DNA of 64,000 nt from Planctomycetota bacterium (GCA_014381825.1 JACNKX010000149.1:124001-188000), one strand, 5' to 3'. Positions 53,957 through 63,357 are shown, counted from the stretch's first letter. Notes: generated by a model from the letters alone, not told the origin. A program made the numbers and translations.

Positions 53957-54640
53957 ATGTCATCTGAAGTCGTTGTTTGTCCGCAGTGCGCGACCAATCT
54001 TCAGAACAGCGCCGACATTGCTGGGCAGATCGTTGCTTGCCCGCAGTGCCAAACGCAGCTGCAACTGCCACCGTTAACGAAACCTGCCGATGGGTCGCAA
54101 CTGCCACTTCCACCAGCTTTGCCGCCCGCCATCGAACTTCCGCCCTTGGTCCAGCCTGAGGCTCCGTCGGGCTCAAATTCCGCCACTCTCGGATCGTCCT
54201 TTGAATCAAGGCAGCGGGCGGCGAGTGCTGCTGACCGCTTGCGGCGACGTTCTAACCCGTTGCTGATTGTATTTGTTGTCGCTGTGGTATTGGTCCTTAT
54301 CGTCGTGGGTACGATTGGTGTGCGGTGGGACCAAGCACAGAAGGAAAAGAAACAGTTCACACAACAGATGGTGGGAAATTGGGATCTTGTGCCGGGGCAG
54401 GCCGAACTGGAACGCTGGGACTTTGCGTTCCATGACGATGGTAATCTTCAGATGGCACTTGGAAATGCGCTGAGCGAAGGACACTGGAAAGTAACTTCGG
54501 TGCGTCAACAAACGGGGCACGTCTTGATCGCCTGGCCCGACGACGCTCCAGAGACAATGCGAGTCACGTTTGAAAGTGGCACGATGCGAGTCGATCTTGA
54601 TAGCGTTGGCAACTTCGTATTTCGCGCTGCAGTCCCTTAA
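53957..54640 (+). CDS. Zinc-ribbon single-span membrane protein
   Basis: 227 residues. An N-terminal zinc ribbon has CPQC at 8-11 and CPQC at 28-31 (CxxC...CxxC, MJ0042-like). A Pro/Leu-rich linker (about 38-75) follows, then a basic patch with RLRRRSN just before one membrane helix (about 101-122). A C-terminal domain of about 95 residues (MVGNWDL...FRAAVP) looks like a small lipocalin-like or TIGR03066-like beta domain that planctomycetes carry on membrane anchors. The positive charges before the helix suggest the ribbon is cytoplasmic and the beta domain outside. It is the last plus-strand gene, convergent with the peroxiredoxin. I do not recognise a precise function; the ribbon may bind nucleic acid or protein. 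Confidence 0.85.
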   Translation: MSSEVVVCPQCATNLQNSADIAGQIVACPQCQTQLQLPPLTKPADGSQLPLPPALPPAIELPPLVQPEAPSGSNSATLGSSFESRQRAASAADRLRRRSNPLLIVFVVAVVLVLIVVGTIGVRWDQAQKEKKQFTQQMVGNWDLVPGQAELERWDFAFHDDGNLQMALGNALSEGHWKVTSVRQQTGHVLIAWPDDAPETMRVTFESGTMRVDLDSVGNFVFRAAVP

Positions 54641-54670
54641 AGCGTGATGGCTCGGCGTGTGCCAAGAAAT

Positions 54671-54707
54671 GAAATAAAGAAAGCAGCCAGCGTGGAGCGC
54701 TGACTGC
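54671..54707 (-). terminator. Rho-independent terminator after the peroxiredoxin
   Basis: On the minus strand, GCAGTCAGCG and CGCTGGCTGC form a 10-bp stem with one mismatch around a 5-nt loop (54683-54707), followed at once by the T-rich TTTCTTTATTTC. It lies about 30 nt after the peroxiredoxin stop. In the plus direction no U-run follows, so it serves the minus strand. Confidence 0.8.
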
Positions 54708-54736
54708 TCGCAGCGAATACGGTCGCCGAGGTGCGT

Positions 54737-55333
54737 CTATTTCTTCGGCACGCCCAATTCGGTCAGCTTCTTAGAGACGTCAGAACCGTGCGTCTTTGCA
54801 CTTACCTTTTTGTCGATGAAGGTTAATTTCCCGTCGGTGCCCACGTAGAACGTCCATCGTTCGGGGACCTGTCGCGAGCCATGAACAACGCCATACGCTT
54901 CGGCGACTTGTTTTCCTGGATCACTAAGAATTGGATAGTCCAGTTTCAGAGATTCGGCATATCGTTTGTTGGTAGCTGAATCGTCACAGCTTGCCGTGAA
55001 ATAGGCGACCTGGAATTCATCCAATCCCGATCCGGAAGAAGCCGCCACTTCGAACTTTTTATTGCCGAGCAGCGTCACGCTGAATGAATTGTCAATTTCG
55101 CTGGCACGCAGCGAGTTGCATTGGGCCGTTCAGCCACCGGTGAACGCTTTGGGGAACCAAGCGAGTACGACAGCCGTTCCCTTTAGGTCGGAAAGCTTGT
55201 AGGTCTTACCGTCACTTCCTTGAAGTTCAAAGTCTGGGGCCGGATCGCCGACTTTTAGTTCTGCTTGTGCCGAGTTGGCGAACGTACCGCTCGCCACCGC
55301 AAGGCCAGCGACCAAGCTCAAGAAGTTCTTCAT
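54737..55333 (-). CDS. Secreted selenocysteine-containing peroxiredoxin (UGA at codon 68)
   Basis: 198 residues if UGA at 55130-55132 is read as selenocysteine. The start at 55333 has a perfect AAGGAG six nt upstream. Residues 1-24 are a Sec signal peptide ending AQA. The mature part is an AhpC/TSA, PrxQ-like thioredoxin fold: VGDPAPDFEL, then P-K-A-F-T-G-G followed by the UGA, which fills the peroxidatic position of the family motif PxxxTxxC. Cys72 lies four residues later, the usual resolving-Cys place in PrxQ-type enzymes. After the UGA the frame stays fully homologous: LDYPILSDPGKQVAEAYGV, ERWTFYVG, IDKKVSAKTHG. Role: reduction of hydrogen or organic peroxides outside the cytoplasm. The alternative is a nonsense mutation or base-call error, but the replaced residue being exactly the peroxidatic Cys, plus a SECIS-like hairpin, favours selenocysteine. 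Confidence 0.82.
55098..55114 (-). promoter_or_regulatory. Candidate bacterial SECIS hairpin
   Basis: Read on the minus strand: TCGCTG, loop CGTGC, CAGCGA, a perfect 6-bp stem. The loop begins 21 nt after the UGA, and G is the second loop base. Known bacterial SECIS elements lie within the coding region just after the UGA, with the loop about 16-37 nt away and a G among the first two loop bases, so this fits. SelB would bind it to deliver Sec-tRNA. The machinery genes (selA, selB, selC, selD) are not in the window. Confidence 0.6.
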
Positions 55334-55427
55334 GGTCAGCTCCTTCAGTATGAGAGTCAAAGTTGAAAACGACGCGTCTACAAGCTACCACACCGCCTTG
55401 CCCGAATCCAATTGAAACCCAATCTGC

Positions 55428-56180
55428 TTACCCCTTACTCAATTCGGCCATGACCTCGTCCGGAATATCGAAGTTTGCAGAAACGCTTTGAACGTCATCG
55501 TGGTCGTCAAGCACATCAAGCAGTTTCAAAACTTTGCGAGCGCCTGCCAAATCTAACTCGATTGTGTTGGTTGGAATGCGAGTGATATCCTTCGACTCAG
55601 GAGCTAATTCCGCGGCATCGAAGGCATCGGAAACGTCTGAAAACACATCGGGCTCGCACAGTACCTCTAGTTTGTCACCGTCGCGTTTAATATCCTCCGC
55701 GCCAGCTTCGAGTGCGATCTCCATGAGTTGCTCTTCGTTTGCCGATTCGGTGGAGAAGATGAACAAACCCTTTCGTTCGAATAGGTAGGCGACGCAGTTG
55801 GTCGCTCCGAGCTTCCCGCCGTTCACTTCGAAGGCTTTGCGAATCTCGGGGGCTGTTCGGTTGCGGTTATCGGTCAGGATGTCGCACAAGACGGCAACAC
55901 CGCCGGGGCCGTAACCCTCGTAGAGAACTTCATCGACGTTCCCGCCATCGAGTTCCCCCGTCCCCTTTTTTATGGCTCGCGAAATCGTATCGTTTGGCAT
56001 ATTTGCAGACTTGGCATCCGCCACGGCCAGGCGAAGCCGGGGATTGGTGTCCGCGTCGCCGCCCCCGAGTTTTGCGGCGACAATGATTGCCTTGGAGCAC
56101 CTGCTCCACACTTTGCCGCGCTTGTTGTCGATTACGGCCTTTTTGTGCTTGATTCCAGCCCAGTGTGAATGTCCAGCCAT
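55428..56180 (-). CDS. YebC/PmpR-family DNA- or ribosome-associated regulator
   Basis: 250 residues, a full-length family member. The diagnostic start MAGHSHWAGIKHKK is present, followed by the helical domain (ADAKSANMPNDTISRAIKKG), YEGYGPGGVAVL and TDNRNRTAPEIRKAF. Two alpha/beta domains follow, ending in VQSVSANFDIPDEVM. YebC proteins are cytoplasmic; some were described as transcription regulators and others as factors that relieve ribosome stalling. The start has AGAAGGA a few bases upstream. It lies 94 nt upstream of the peroxiredoxin and 155 nt after the Nth-like gene, so it may belong to the same transcription run as the translation genes, in line with a translation role. Confidence 0.95.
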   Translation of the reverse strand: MAGHSHWAGIKHKKAVIDNKRGKVWSRCSKAIIVAAKLGGGDADTNPRLRLAVADAKSANMPNDTISRAIKKGTGELDGGNVDEVLYEGYGPGGVAVLCDILTDNRNRTAPEIRKAFEVNGGKLGATNCVAYLFERKGLFIFSTESANEEQLMEIALEAGAEDIKRDGDKLEVLCEPDVFSDVSDAFDAAELAPESKDITRIPTNTIELDLAGARKVLKLLDVLDDHDDVQSVSANFDIPDEVMAELSKG

Positions 56181-56335
56181 TCTTCCTTCTCTACCTACAG
56201 ATCACTTGTGAAGATCGTGGTGATAACTGAAAACGCCATCGCGACGGATGTGATTACGGGCGGGTACGCTTCCTTGCCTGCCGAGGCCAACTGCGAAAGC
56301 GCGACGTGGGAGCGGACCGCGGCGAACGGCCAATT

Positions 56336-57172
56336 CTACCGAGGTTTCTTTTTTGCCAGCCGTTTGGTCGTTGACTTCTTCGCGGCTTTTTTCACCGTTG
56401 CCTTTTTCGTTTTCTTTGGCGCACGGGGCTTCGATGCTGGCTTAGCCTTGGCGGACTTTTTGGGAGCGGCTTTCTTTGCCGGCTTCTTCGGTGCCCGTTT
56501 GGGAAGTCGCTCTTTAGCCGACGGATCGATATCAAGGATGACGGCTCGATTCTTCGGAGAGAACGGTGAGGCGACGAAGTCAACTGAGAGTTGATGCAAG
56601 AGTGACCCAAACTCAACGGCCTTGCTCTTGGGAATCGTTCGCTCTAGTCCCGGGATACGGCGCTTCGCGGCTTCGGCCTCGGTGATGACGTCCAGGATGA
56701 GGAACAGTTTGAAGACCCCGGCATTCACTGGGATCGAATGGCCGGAAAGCGCGTTTTGAGTGACGTACGAAATGCCAAAAGGGGTGATTCCATTGATACT
56801 TTCGAATTCCTTAACCGCCTTTCCAAGGTTTCCCTTGCGAAGGATGTCGATATCAAAGGAGTAGTACTTCTCGAAGACGCCTTGTAAGGCCCGCTTGAGC
56901 CGACTCGCCGCTTTCGTTGGCGCGGGCAGCGGTGCCATCACCTCGGACAGTTCCGCGATGGTCGTGACACGGACTTCGTTCCAGTCGTAGTAACTCTCTT
57001 GGAGCTTGGCAAAAACATCGTCTGTCACATCGTGTTTTGCGTCCTCCAAGCAGCATGCATAGAGCAAATGTTCCAGCACCGATCGGTCGCTTGGCGGCAC
57101 GGAAGGCTTGTACTGCTTTTTCAGAATCTTAGCTGTTTTAGTCAGGATGTTGGCGCGGTTCGAAGCACTCAT
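56336..57172 (-). CDS. Nth-like helix-hairpin-helix protein without catalytic residues, with H1-like tail
   Basis: 278 residues. Residues 30-205 resemble the HhH-GPD fold of endonuclease III. The hairpin and following strand (126-156, INGITPFG...PVNAGVFKL) align without gaps to the Nth segment that carries the two catalytic residues. In this alignment the catalytic Lys is Phe132 and the catalytic Asp is Asn150. The C-terminal Cys motif for the iron-sulphur cluster is absent (the only Cys are 40-41). Residues 219-278 are a Lys/Ala/Pro-rich tail like histone H1. It is therefore probably a DNA-binding or scaffolding protein, not a glycosylase. It starts 26 nt after the rbfA stop, without a clear ribosome site, and is likely cotranscribed with nusA-infB-rbfA. 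Confidence 0.8.
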   Translation of the reverse strand: MSASNRANILTKTAKILKKQYKPSVPPSDRSVLEHLLYACCLEDAKHDVTDDVFAKLQESYYDWNEVRVTTIAELSEVMAPLPAPTKAASRLKRALQGVFEKYYSFDIDILRKGNLGKAVKEFESINGITPFGISYVTQNALSGHSIPVNAGVFKLFLILDVITEAEAAKRRIPGLERTIPKSKAVEFGSLLHQLSVDFVASPFSPKNRAVILDIDPSAKERLPKRAPKKPAKKAAPKKSAKAKPASKPRAPKKTKKATVKKAAKKSTTKRLAKKKPR

Positions 57173-57197
57173 GGTGTGTTATGTCGCTTGGGTAGAA

Positions 57198-57665
57198 CTA
57201 AGTAACAGAATTTGTCGACGATTCGGTCGAATCGTCGTCATCGAATGCATTTTCCGGTTCGTTCGTTTGGTTGTCTGGAAAAATGGTATCGGTATTAGAC
57301 TTCGCCGCGTTCGAGTCGTCACGATCGGGAAGGACGTCGTTCAATATCCTAGCTACGGCGAGCGAATGCTTAACACCTTGGTCGAGTACGAATTTCAGCT
57401 TGGGAGTATAGCGCGTGTCAATGCGATCTCCGACTTTGTTCTGAAGGAATCCACTGGCGCTTTCAAGCCCGCGCAGGCAGAGGTTCTGCTTGGTCTCGTC
57501 TCCCATTATTGATACATGCACGCGCGCGAGACGCATGTCCCCGGCAACTTCGACATAAGTCACGGTAACGTCGCTGATCCTGGGATCCGTTAAGTCGACA
57601 AGGATCGCCATGCTGACGACTTCGCGAATGGCTTCAGCGGCTTTGAGGAGTCGGCGGGAGTTCAT
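57198..57665 (-). CDS. rbfA: Ribosome-binding factor A
   Basis: 155 residues from ATG 57665, where the family homology starts (NSRRLLKAAEAIREVV). An upstream in-frame start at 57728 would add 21 residues unlike RbfA. Family features are the DPRISDVTVTYVEV strand, DMRLARVHVSIMG and the final KH-like motif TPKLKFVLDQGVKHS. RbfA acts in late maturation of the 30S subunit. A tail of about 45 residues rich in Asp, Ser and Asn (DRDDSNAAKS...TNSVT) is longer than in E. coli. It lies about 97 nt downstream of infB, the classical order. Confidence 0.95.
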   Translation of the reverse strand: MNSRRLLKAAEAIREVVSMAILVDLTDPRISDVTVTYVEVAGDMRLARVHVSIMGDETKQNLCLRGLESASGFLQNKVGDRIDTRYTPKLKFVLDQGVKHSLAVARILNDVLPDRDDSNAAKSNTDTIFPDNQTNEPENAFDDDDSTESSTNSVT

Positions 57666-57761
57666 AGGGATTTCGTTAGGCGTATGGAGGAAAGCCGATC
57701 CGGTTGGGCGGGAGATAGAAAACGACACGGCAAGACAAATTAGGATTGTGCTGCGGCGATG

Positions 57762-60476
57762 CTACAAGGTCCGTGCGAACTCCTCAATCTTATAGGCTTC
57801 AAGGACATCGTCCTGTTTGATGTCATTGAAGCCGGAGAGCCTCATGCCGCATTCCATCCCGCGAGGAACTTCTTTGACATCGTCTTTGATGCGTCGCAGT
57901 GAGTCGAGCGGATAGTCGCCGATCGTACGACCATCGCGATTGAGCCGAATACGACACCCACGTTCGATGGCTCCTTGGATGACGTAGCAACCGGCGATCG
58001 TCCCCGCCTTGCTCACGGCAAATACTTGCTTCACAAGAGCCCGACCCAGTTCGATGACGCGTTCTTCCGGCTTCAACTTCCCTTCCAGCATCGCCCTTAG
58101 ATCTTCGGTCATCTTGTAGATGATATCGTAGCGGCGAATCTCGATCCGTCGGTCGTCTGCCAACAGTCGGGCGGCTTCGTCGGGGATGACATTAAAGCCG
58201 AGGATGACGGCGTTCGAAGCGTCGGCGAGATGAACGTCTCCAGTTGTAATGCCGCCAACCGATTGTTGGAGGATCTTGATTTGAACTTCCGGGTGTTCGA
58301 GCTTCTCGAGCTCTTTGTTGATCGCTTCGATCGAGCCTTGGACGTCGGCGCGAATAATTACATTCAATACGGCTGCTTGTTCCATTTGACCCAGCCGTCC
58401 GTCCGCGAGTAGCTCTTGGAATCGCTCGAAGGAAATCTTTGTCGTGCCCTGCCCACTCAAACCTTGCTCGTGGCTGCTGGTTGCACGAGTTTCGGCGATT
58501 TCCCGTGCCTGCGAGACGTCATCAAGTACGTGGAACATATCGCCCGCACCCGGAGCGACGTCGAGGCCTGTAATGTTGACAGGTGTTGAAGGGCCTGCTT
58601 TTTCGACAGGCAGAGTTGGATCAAGTGCGTCGTACATCGCTTTCACACGACCGTGGGACGGCCCGCAGACAACGATGTCGCCCACTCGCAACGTACCCTT
58701 TCGGACGATCACCTTGGCAACGACGCCACGTCCCTGTTCTTGTTGGGCTTCGAGGCAGACACCGAGAGCATCCCGTTCAGGGTCTGCGGCGTATTCGTTG
58801 AGTTCCGCGATTGCTAACAACGTTTCCAGTAATTCGTCGATTCCCGTACCCGCAATCGCGCTAGTTTGAACGACTTCCACGTCGCCCCCCCATTCACTAG
58901 GCAGTAGGTCTCGGGTCGACAGCTCTTGCATCACACGGTTTGCGTCTGCACCGGGGAGATCCATTTTGTTCAATGCGACAACGATTGGAACGCCGGCAGC
59001 TTTGGCATGGCTAATCGCTTCTTCTGTTTGCGGCATGACACCATCGTCTGCGGCAACGACCAAGACAGCGATGTCCGTTACGTTAGCACCGCGGGCTCGC
59101 ATTTCCGTGAATGCTTCATGACCTGGCGTATCGACGAACGCCACGGGGCGACCGTTGTTGTCGACTTTGTAGGCTCGAATGTGTTGGGTGATACCACCAG
59201 CTTCCCCCGAGACGACATCGATACCCAACACTCGATCCAGCAGAGATGTCTTGCCGTGATCGACGTGTCCGAGGAATGTGACAATTGGCGGTCGCGGCTG
59301 GAGACGATCGGGGTCGTCCTCTTGGTCGCGAAGTTTCGTGATCAGTGATTCTTCGAGTGTCTCCTTGGCTTTGATCTCAACTTCGATGCCAAGTTCTTCG
59401 ATCAGCAAGTCGACATACTCGTCCTCGATCTGAGCATTGATGTTGAGGCTCTGGACGCCGAACTGTCGCATCAATGTTCCAAGGACCTGAGCCGCAGAAA
59501 TGCCTGCCGCTTCTGAAAATGTGCGAACGGTACAAGGCAGTTCGAGAGCTGCTTTTACTTTTCGTGGAGCGGCAGTGTTGTTGCCTTTCCGAGTGAGCGT
59601 CCGCCGCCGACGGCCTCGATACGAATCGTCGTCGCGACCGAACCCGCGGCCTCGTTGAGCAGGCCGCGACGTTCGGGCCTGTTGGCGTCCGGCGCGGGCG
59701 TTTGCCAAGCCGGACAGACCACGTTTTGCTGCTGTTCCGTCACCCTCCTCGGTCGTTTTCGCGCCTTTGCCACGTCTACCTCTCGCGGTACTCAGAGGAG
59801 CATCACCTTGGCCAGGTGTGGCAGGTGCTTTGCGGCCTAAGCCTCCTTTGCCTGACAGCGGTGATTTCGCGGGCTTCTCTGTAGCCTTGGCGGTGATCTC
59901 GTCGAGCGGTGCTGCCGTCCCCTTCTTCGCCCCGGCGATCGCGTCTTTGGGCAATCGGATCTCAGGTTGTTGAGCGACTGGTTCATTCGACGCGACTTGT
60001 GGTGTCGGCTGGGGAGCATCCGGCATTTCCGCGAGCCGAATTACAGGCTCGCGCTTCTTTTTTGGTTTCGGCTCGTCACTCCCCGGTTCCTTCTTTTTCG
60101 CTTCAGTTCCCGCAGCTCCGATGACCTTGATTTTTCCTTTGGCGACCGGTGTCATGTAGTCGTCTCGCGAATACACTTTCGGTGTCGCTGGTGCGTCGGG
60201 GGCCCCAGGCTTGGTCGAAGTCGTCCGCCGACTAGCGAGCGGGATGGATTTAGCCGATGCCGGCGCGACGGGAGCGTGCGCCGGCGGTGTGGGGGCGCTC
60301 TTCTTGTCACCACCAGCGAGATACGACTTCAGCTTATCGACTTCTGCATCTTCGAGGCTGGCCAACGCCGAGCCCTTGCCGGTAATTCCGGCCTTTGTGC
60401 AGATGTCGACCAGCTCTTTGCTGTCGAACTTTAGTTCTTTTGCTAACGCATAGATGCGAATTGGCACTCTCGGCAT
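57762..60476 (-). CDS. infB: Translation initiation factor IF-2
   Basis: 904 residues. The N-terminus (1-55) is an IF2_N domain, [20 protein letters not shown]. Residues 60-310 are a low-complexity Pro/Ala/Lys/Gly-rich linker, ending in an Arg-rich [11 protein letters not shown] stretch. A second IF2_N-like segment follows at about 315-345. The GTPase has G1 GHVDHGKTS (about 402-410), G3 DTPGHEAF and G4 NKMD, then domain II, domain III and the C-terminal fMet-tRNA-binding domain ending KIEEFARTL. It brings initiator tRNA to the 30S subunit in the cytoplasm. AAAGGA sits directly before the ATG, closer than usual. It follows nusA by 95 nt. Confidence 0.98.
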   Translation of the reverse strand: MPRVPIRIYALAKELKFDSKELVDICTKAGITGKGSALASLEDAEVDKLKSYLAGGDKKSAPTPPAHAPVAPASAKSIPLASRRTTSTKPGAPDAPATPKVYSRDDYMTPVAKGKIKVIGAAGTEAKKKEPGSDEPKPKKKREPVIRLAEMPDAPQPTPQVASNEPVAQQPEIRLPKDAIAGAKKGTAAPLDEITAKATEKPAKSPLSGKGGLGRKAPATPGQGDAPLSTARGRRGKGAKTTEEGDGTAAKRGLSGLANARAGRQQARTSRPAQRGRGFGRDDDSYRGRRRRTLTRKGNNTAAPRKVKAALELPCTVRTFSEAAGISAAQVLGTLMRQFGVQSLNINAQIEDEYVDLLIEELGIEVEIKAKETLEESLITKLRDQEDDPDRLQPRPPIVTFLGHVDHGKTSLLDRVLGIDVVSGEAGGITQHIRAYKVDNNGRPVAFVDTPGHEAFTEMRARGANVTDIAVLVVAADDGVMPQTEEAISHAKAAGVPIVVALNKMDLPGADANRVMQELSTRDLLPSEWGGDVEVVQTSAIAGTGIDELLETLLAIAELNEYAADPERDALGVCLEAQQEQGRGVVAKVIVRKGTLRVGDIVVCGPSHGRVKAMYDALDPTLPVEKAGPSTPVNITGLDVAPGAGDMFHVLDDVSQAREIAETRATSSHEQGLSGQGTTKISFERFQELLADGRLGQMEQAAVLNVIIRADVQGSIEAINKELEKLEHPEVQIKILQQSVGGITTGDVHLADASNAVILGFNVIPDEAARLLADDRRIEIRRYDIIYKMTEDLRAMLEGKLKPEERVIELGRALVKQVFAVSKAGTIAGCYVIQGAIERGCRIRLNRDGRTIGDYPLDSLRRIKDDVKEVPRGMECGMRLSGFNDIKQDDVLEAYKIEEFARTL

Positions 60477-60571
60477 TCCTTTCGGGGACGTGGGACTCGC
60501 GGTTTTGGAGTCACGTTCCCAGGTTCAAATAAGTTGGATGCTACATGGTGAGCCTCTCCAAAATTCCTTGA

Positions 60572-61975
60572 CTAGGTGGCTTTGGCATCTCCATCTTGAT
60601 CACTATTCTCAACACTCTCGTCGGCCGGCGGAGGTTCTTCTATTTTTGTTTCTTCAATCGCTTCGGTGGCAACCGCCGCTTCCTCGACCGCGGGTGTCGA
60701 TACTTCTTCGGTAGGAGCTTCAGGCGCCGGTGCAGACTTCAGCGCGTCGGCCTCGGCCGCTGCACGCATCTCTTCCTCGATCTTCTCCTGCTTGCGCTTG
60801 CGACGTTGTTCCGCAGCGACGACCTCAGCTTGTTTGGCGCGCTCTTCAGCTTGGTTAACGATTAGTTCCACTTGTTCTTCTGTCAAGCCGCCCATTTCCT
60901 GTAACGCATCCGGCTCGATCACTTCGAGATCGTCGTACGAGAGATAGCCTTGTTCGACCAAGCTCTGGGCCAGCTCTTCCGTCATGCCTTCTAGCTCGCA
61001 GAACCCAGTCACCGCTCGTTCGATCTGTTCTTCGAGTTCGTCGGCCGTCATGATCTCGATGTCCCAGCCGGACAGCTTGCTCGCGAGCCGAACGTTTTGT
61101 CCACGTCTACCGATCGCCAACGACAGTTGGTCTTCGCGGACCAACACGATCGCACGTCCGATCATATCGCACAACAACACTTGCTCGACTTCCGCAGGTT
61201 GTAGCGAGTTTGGAATCAAGGCTTCTGGATCGTCGCTCCACCGAACAATGTCGATTCGTTCGCCGGACAGTTCGTCGACGATGTTCTTGATGCGATTGCC
61301 GCGAACGCCGACGCAGGCACCGACGCAATCGACTCGCGTATCGGAACTGCTGACCGCCACTTTGCTGCGATAACCTGGCTCGCGGGCCATCGCGTTGACC
61401 GTAATCACGCCGTCCATGATCTCGGGAATCTCTTGTTCGAACAGTCGGGCGACCAAGCTCGGATGATTGCGACTCAGGACAACTTTGACACGATTTCCTT
61501 GCGGCTTCACTTCGTACACAATCGCTTGCACGCGTTCGTTGGCGTGATGCGATTCGCCGGGAATCTGTTCACTTCGGGGCAAAATGGCTTCGACGGCACC
61601 TAGCGAGACCGTGGTGGCACCGCCTTCCGCGCGCTGAACGACGCCGGAAACCATTTGTCCGATTTGCTCCTCGAACTCTTCCACAAGCGAATCTCGCTCG
61701 GCTTCACGTAGCTTTTGGATAATTACTTGCTTCGCGGTCTGAGCACCGATCCGACCAATCACCTCCGGATCGATCACTTCGCCATCGCAAGTCCCTTGCA
61801 ACGTGCCGTCCGCGCGGTCGATCGTGATGACGATTTCCGACTCTTCGCCATATTGCTTGCGCGAGCCTGAAACAAGCGCCGACTCGATCGCCTGAAAGAC
61901 GTATTCCGAATCGATGTTCTTATCGCGATGCAATGAATCGACGAGTCGTAAGACTTCACCGGGATTCCAACTCAT
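60572..61975 (-). CDS. nusA: Transcription termination/antitermination protein NusA
   Basis: 467 residues. NusA_N (1-100), S1 domain (about 105-170), KH1 (about 200-245, with [11 protein letters not shown]) and KH2 (about 270-310, with [12 protein letters not shown]). One helix-hairpin-helix-type repeat follows (about 325-375). The tail is a charged coiled-coil stretch (about 375-400) and then acidic Glu/Ala/Pro-rich sequence. NusA binds RNA polymerase and nascent RNA to modulate pausing, termination and antitermination. Start ATG 61975 has AAGAGGG just upstream. The usual upstream neighbour rimP is absent; an ABC ATPase ends 61 nt before. Confidence 0.97.
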   Translation of the reverse strand: MSWNPGEVLRLVDSLHRDKNIDSEYVFQAIESALVSGSRKQYGEESEIVITIDRADGTLQGTCDGEVIDPEVIGRIGAQTAKQVIIQKLREAERDSLVEEFEEQIGQMVSGVVQRAEGGATTVSLGAVEAILPRSEQIPGESHHANERVQAIVYEVKPQGNRVKVVLSRNHPSLVARLFEQEIPEIMDGVITVNAMAREPGYRSKVAVSSSDTRVDCVGACVGVRGNRIKNIVDELSGERIDIVRWSDDPEALIPNSLQPAEVEQVLLCDMIGRAIVLVREDQLSLAIGRRGQNVRLASKLSGWDIEIMTADELEEQIERAVTGFCELEGMTEELAQSLVEQGYLSYDDLEVIEPDALQEMGGLTEEQVELIVNQAEERAKQAEVVAAEQRRKRKQEKIEEEMRAAAEADALKSAPAPEAPTEEVSTPAVEEAAVATEAIEETKIEEPPPADESVENSDQDGDAKAT

Positions 61976-62036
61976 TGGGACCCTCTTGTTGTTTTCCTGT
62001 AGTTATCGCTCGCGGCCCATCTTGAGCCGCCAAGGA

Positions 62037-63242
62037 CTATCCTCTGTCCAATAGTAAGTTCTGTCCGCTCATCGCATTAAACAAATGCAAGTTCGCGGAG
62101 TTGAAATCCAAACGAACGCAGTCGCCTTTTTCGATGCTCGCACGCGGTTCAACTTTGCAAACCAGTTTCGAAGCTTCGCGAGGTGAACGACCGTCGTCCG
62201 AACCAGCCGAGATGTGCAGTAATTTGCAGTCACCAAGTGGCTCGACCATCGATACGTCTCCGCAATTCACGTCGCCGTCTGACTCACACTTCTCTACAAC
62301 TATGTCTTCGGGCCGCACACCTAATTCGACGGATTCCGCCTCGACGGTGACAGCTCTAAGCCTCTTCTTTCTCTTCTCGCCAAACTCCAACTGCAATCCA
62401 GTGGCAACAAACGAAAGTTTGTCTTCGACCGCGACCAGGCCACCGGTCACGAAATTCATCGGTGGTGAACCAATGAACCCCGCGACAAATCGCGAGTCCG
62501 GTCGGTCGTAGATCTCCATCGGGCTTCCAATTTGTTGTATTTCGCCATCTTTCATGACGACGATGCGTTCTCCTAAGGTCATGGCCTCGGTCTGGTCATG
62601 GGTGACGTAAATCATCGTTGTCGACAGTCGCTGATGTAATTCGTTCAGCTCGCGCCGGGTTTCCAATCGAAGCTTTGCATCTAAGTTCGACAACGGCTCA
62701 TCAAATAAAAAAACCGCCGGTTGGCGGACGATGGCTCTGCCTAGTGCAACGCGTTGCCGCTCTCCACCAGACAGTTGCCGAGGCATTCGGTCGAGCAAAT
62801 GCTGGATCCCTAGTGCCTGCGCCGTTTGTCGAACCGTGTCACGAATTCCGTGACGTTTCGCTGCCAAATTGGCTGCCTCGGTTGGGCTCGTCAACCGTTT
62901 CCAAGTTCTATGAAGGCTATTCCCTCCGTAACGCAGTTCCAATCCAAACGCCATGTTCTTGTACACCGACATGTGTGGGTACAAGGCATAGTTTTGGAAC
63001 ACCATCGCGATGTCCCGGTCTTTCGGAGCCACATCATTTACGACGCGATCTCCGATTCGCATTTCACCATCTGTCGCTTCTTCGAGTCCCGCGATCATCC
63101 GGAGCGTCGTGCTTTTGCCACAGCCGCTGGGGCCGAGCAAAACCAAGAACTCTCCGTCATCCACTCGAAGGCTGATATTATCCACCGCCTTCACATCACC
63201 GGCGAAGACCTTCGAGACGCTTGCTAATGAAACGCTCGCCAT
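62037..63242 (-). CDS. MalK/UgpC-type ABC transporter ATPase
   Basis: 401 residues. Walker A GPSGCGKST (37-45), Q-loop VFQNYALYPH (81-90), signature LSGGERQR (157-164), Walker B VFLFDEP (177-183) and switch His215 in YVTHDQ. After the ATPase domain comes a TOBE/MOP-like regulatory region (about 240-395) typical of sugar and polyol importers of the MalK/UgpC/MsmK group. Between the Q-loop and the signature there is an extra segment of about 25 residues (about 105-135, NSLHRTWKRLTSP...) compared with MalK. No permease or binding protein is encoded nearby, so it may be a shared ATPase for several importers. It has its own strong promoter and could lead a run with nusA. Confidence 0.92.
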   Translation of the reverse strand: MASVSLASVSKVFAGDVKAVDNISLRVDDGEFLVLLGPSGCGKSTTLRMIAGLEEATDGEMRIGDRVVNDVAPKDRDIAMVFQNYALYPHMSVYKNMAFGLELRYGGNSLHRTWKRLTSPTEAANLAAKRHGIRDTVRQTAQALGIQHLLDRMPRQLSGGERQRVALGRAIVRQPAVFLFDEPLSNLDAKLRLETRRELNELHQRLSTTMIYVTHDQTEAMTLGERIVVMKDGEIQQIGSPMEIYDRPDSRFVAGFIGSPPMNFVTGGLVAVEDKLSFVATGLQLEFGEKRKKRLRAVTVEAESVELGVRPEDIVVEKCESDGDVNCGDVSMVEPLGDCKLLHISAGSDDGRSPREASKLVCKVEPRASIEKGDCVRLDFNSANLHLFNAMSGQNLLLDRG

Positions 63243-63357
63243 GTCTTACCACCGACAAAATGTGCGCTAATCCAAAGCTGGCAAAAGCACTTTGAACCAA
63301 CCCGAGTCGCTCGAAATCCGCTTAAGTACAGAACTTAGTGGAATTCTAAAGCCCGTC

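Noticed and set aside
54737-55360. Reading the peroxiredoxin as two separate genes or a pseudogene, or starting it at TTG 55360
   Set aside because: Neither half would make a peroxiredoxin. No frameshift is seen, and coding quality is even on both sides of the UGA. The ATG at 55333 has an ideal AAGGAG, whereas TTG 55360 has none. A sequencing error remains possible.
57666-57728. Upstream start of rbfA at 57728
   Set aside because: The 21 added residues do not resemble RbfA, and family homology begins at the ATG at 57665.
62618-63175. Plus-strand frames opposite the ABC ATPase and opposite infB (58926-59348, 59967-60434)
   Set aside because: The minus-strand genes have every family motif, and the plus-strand translations have none.
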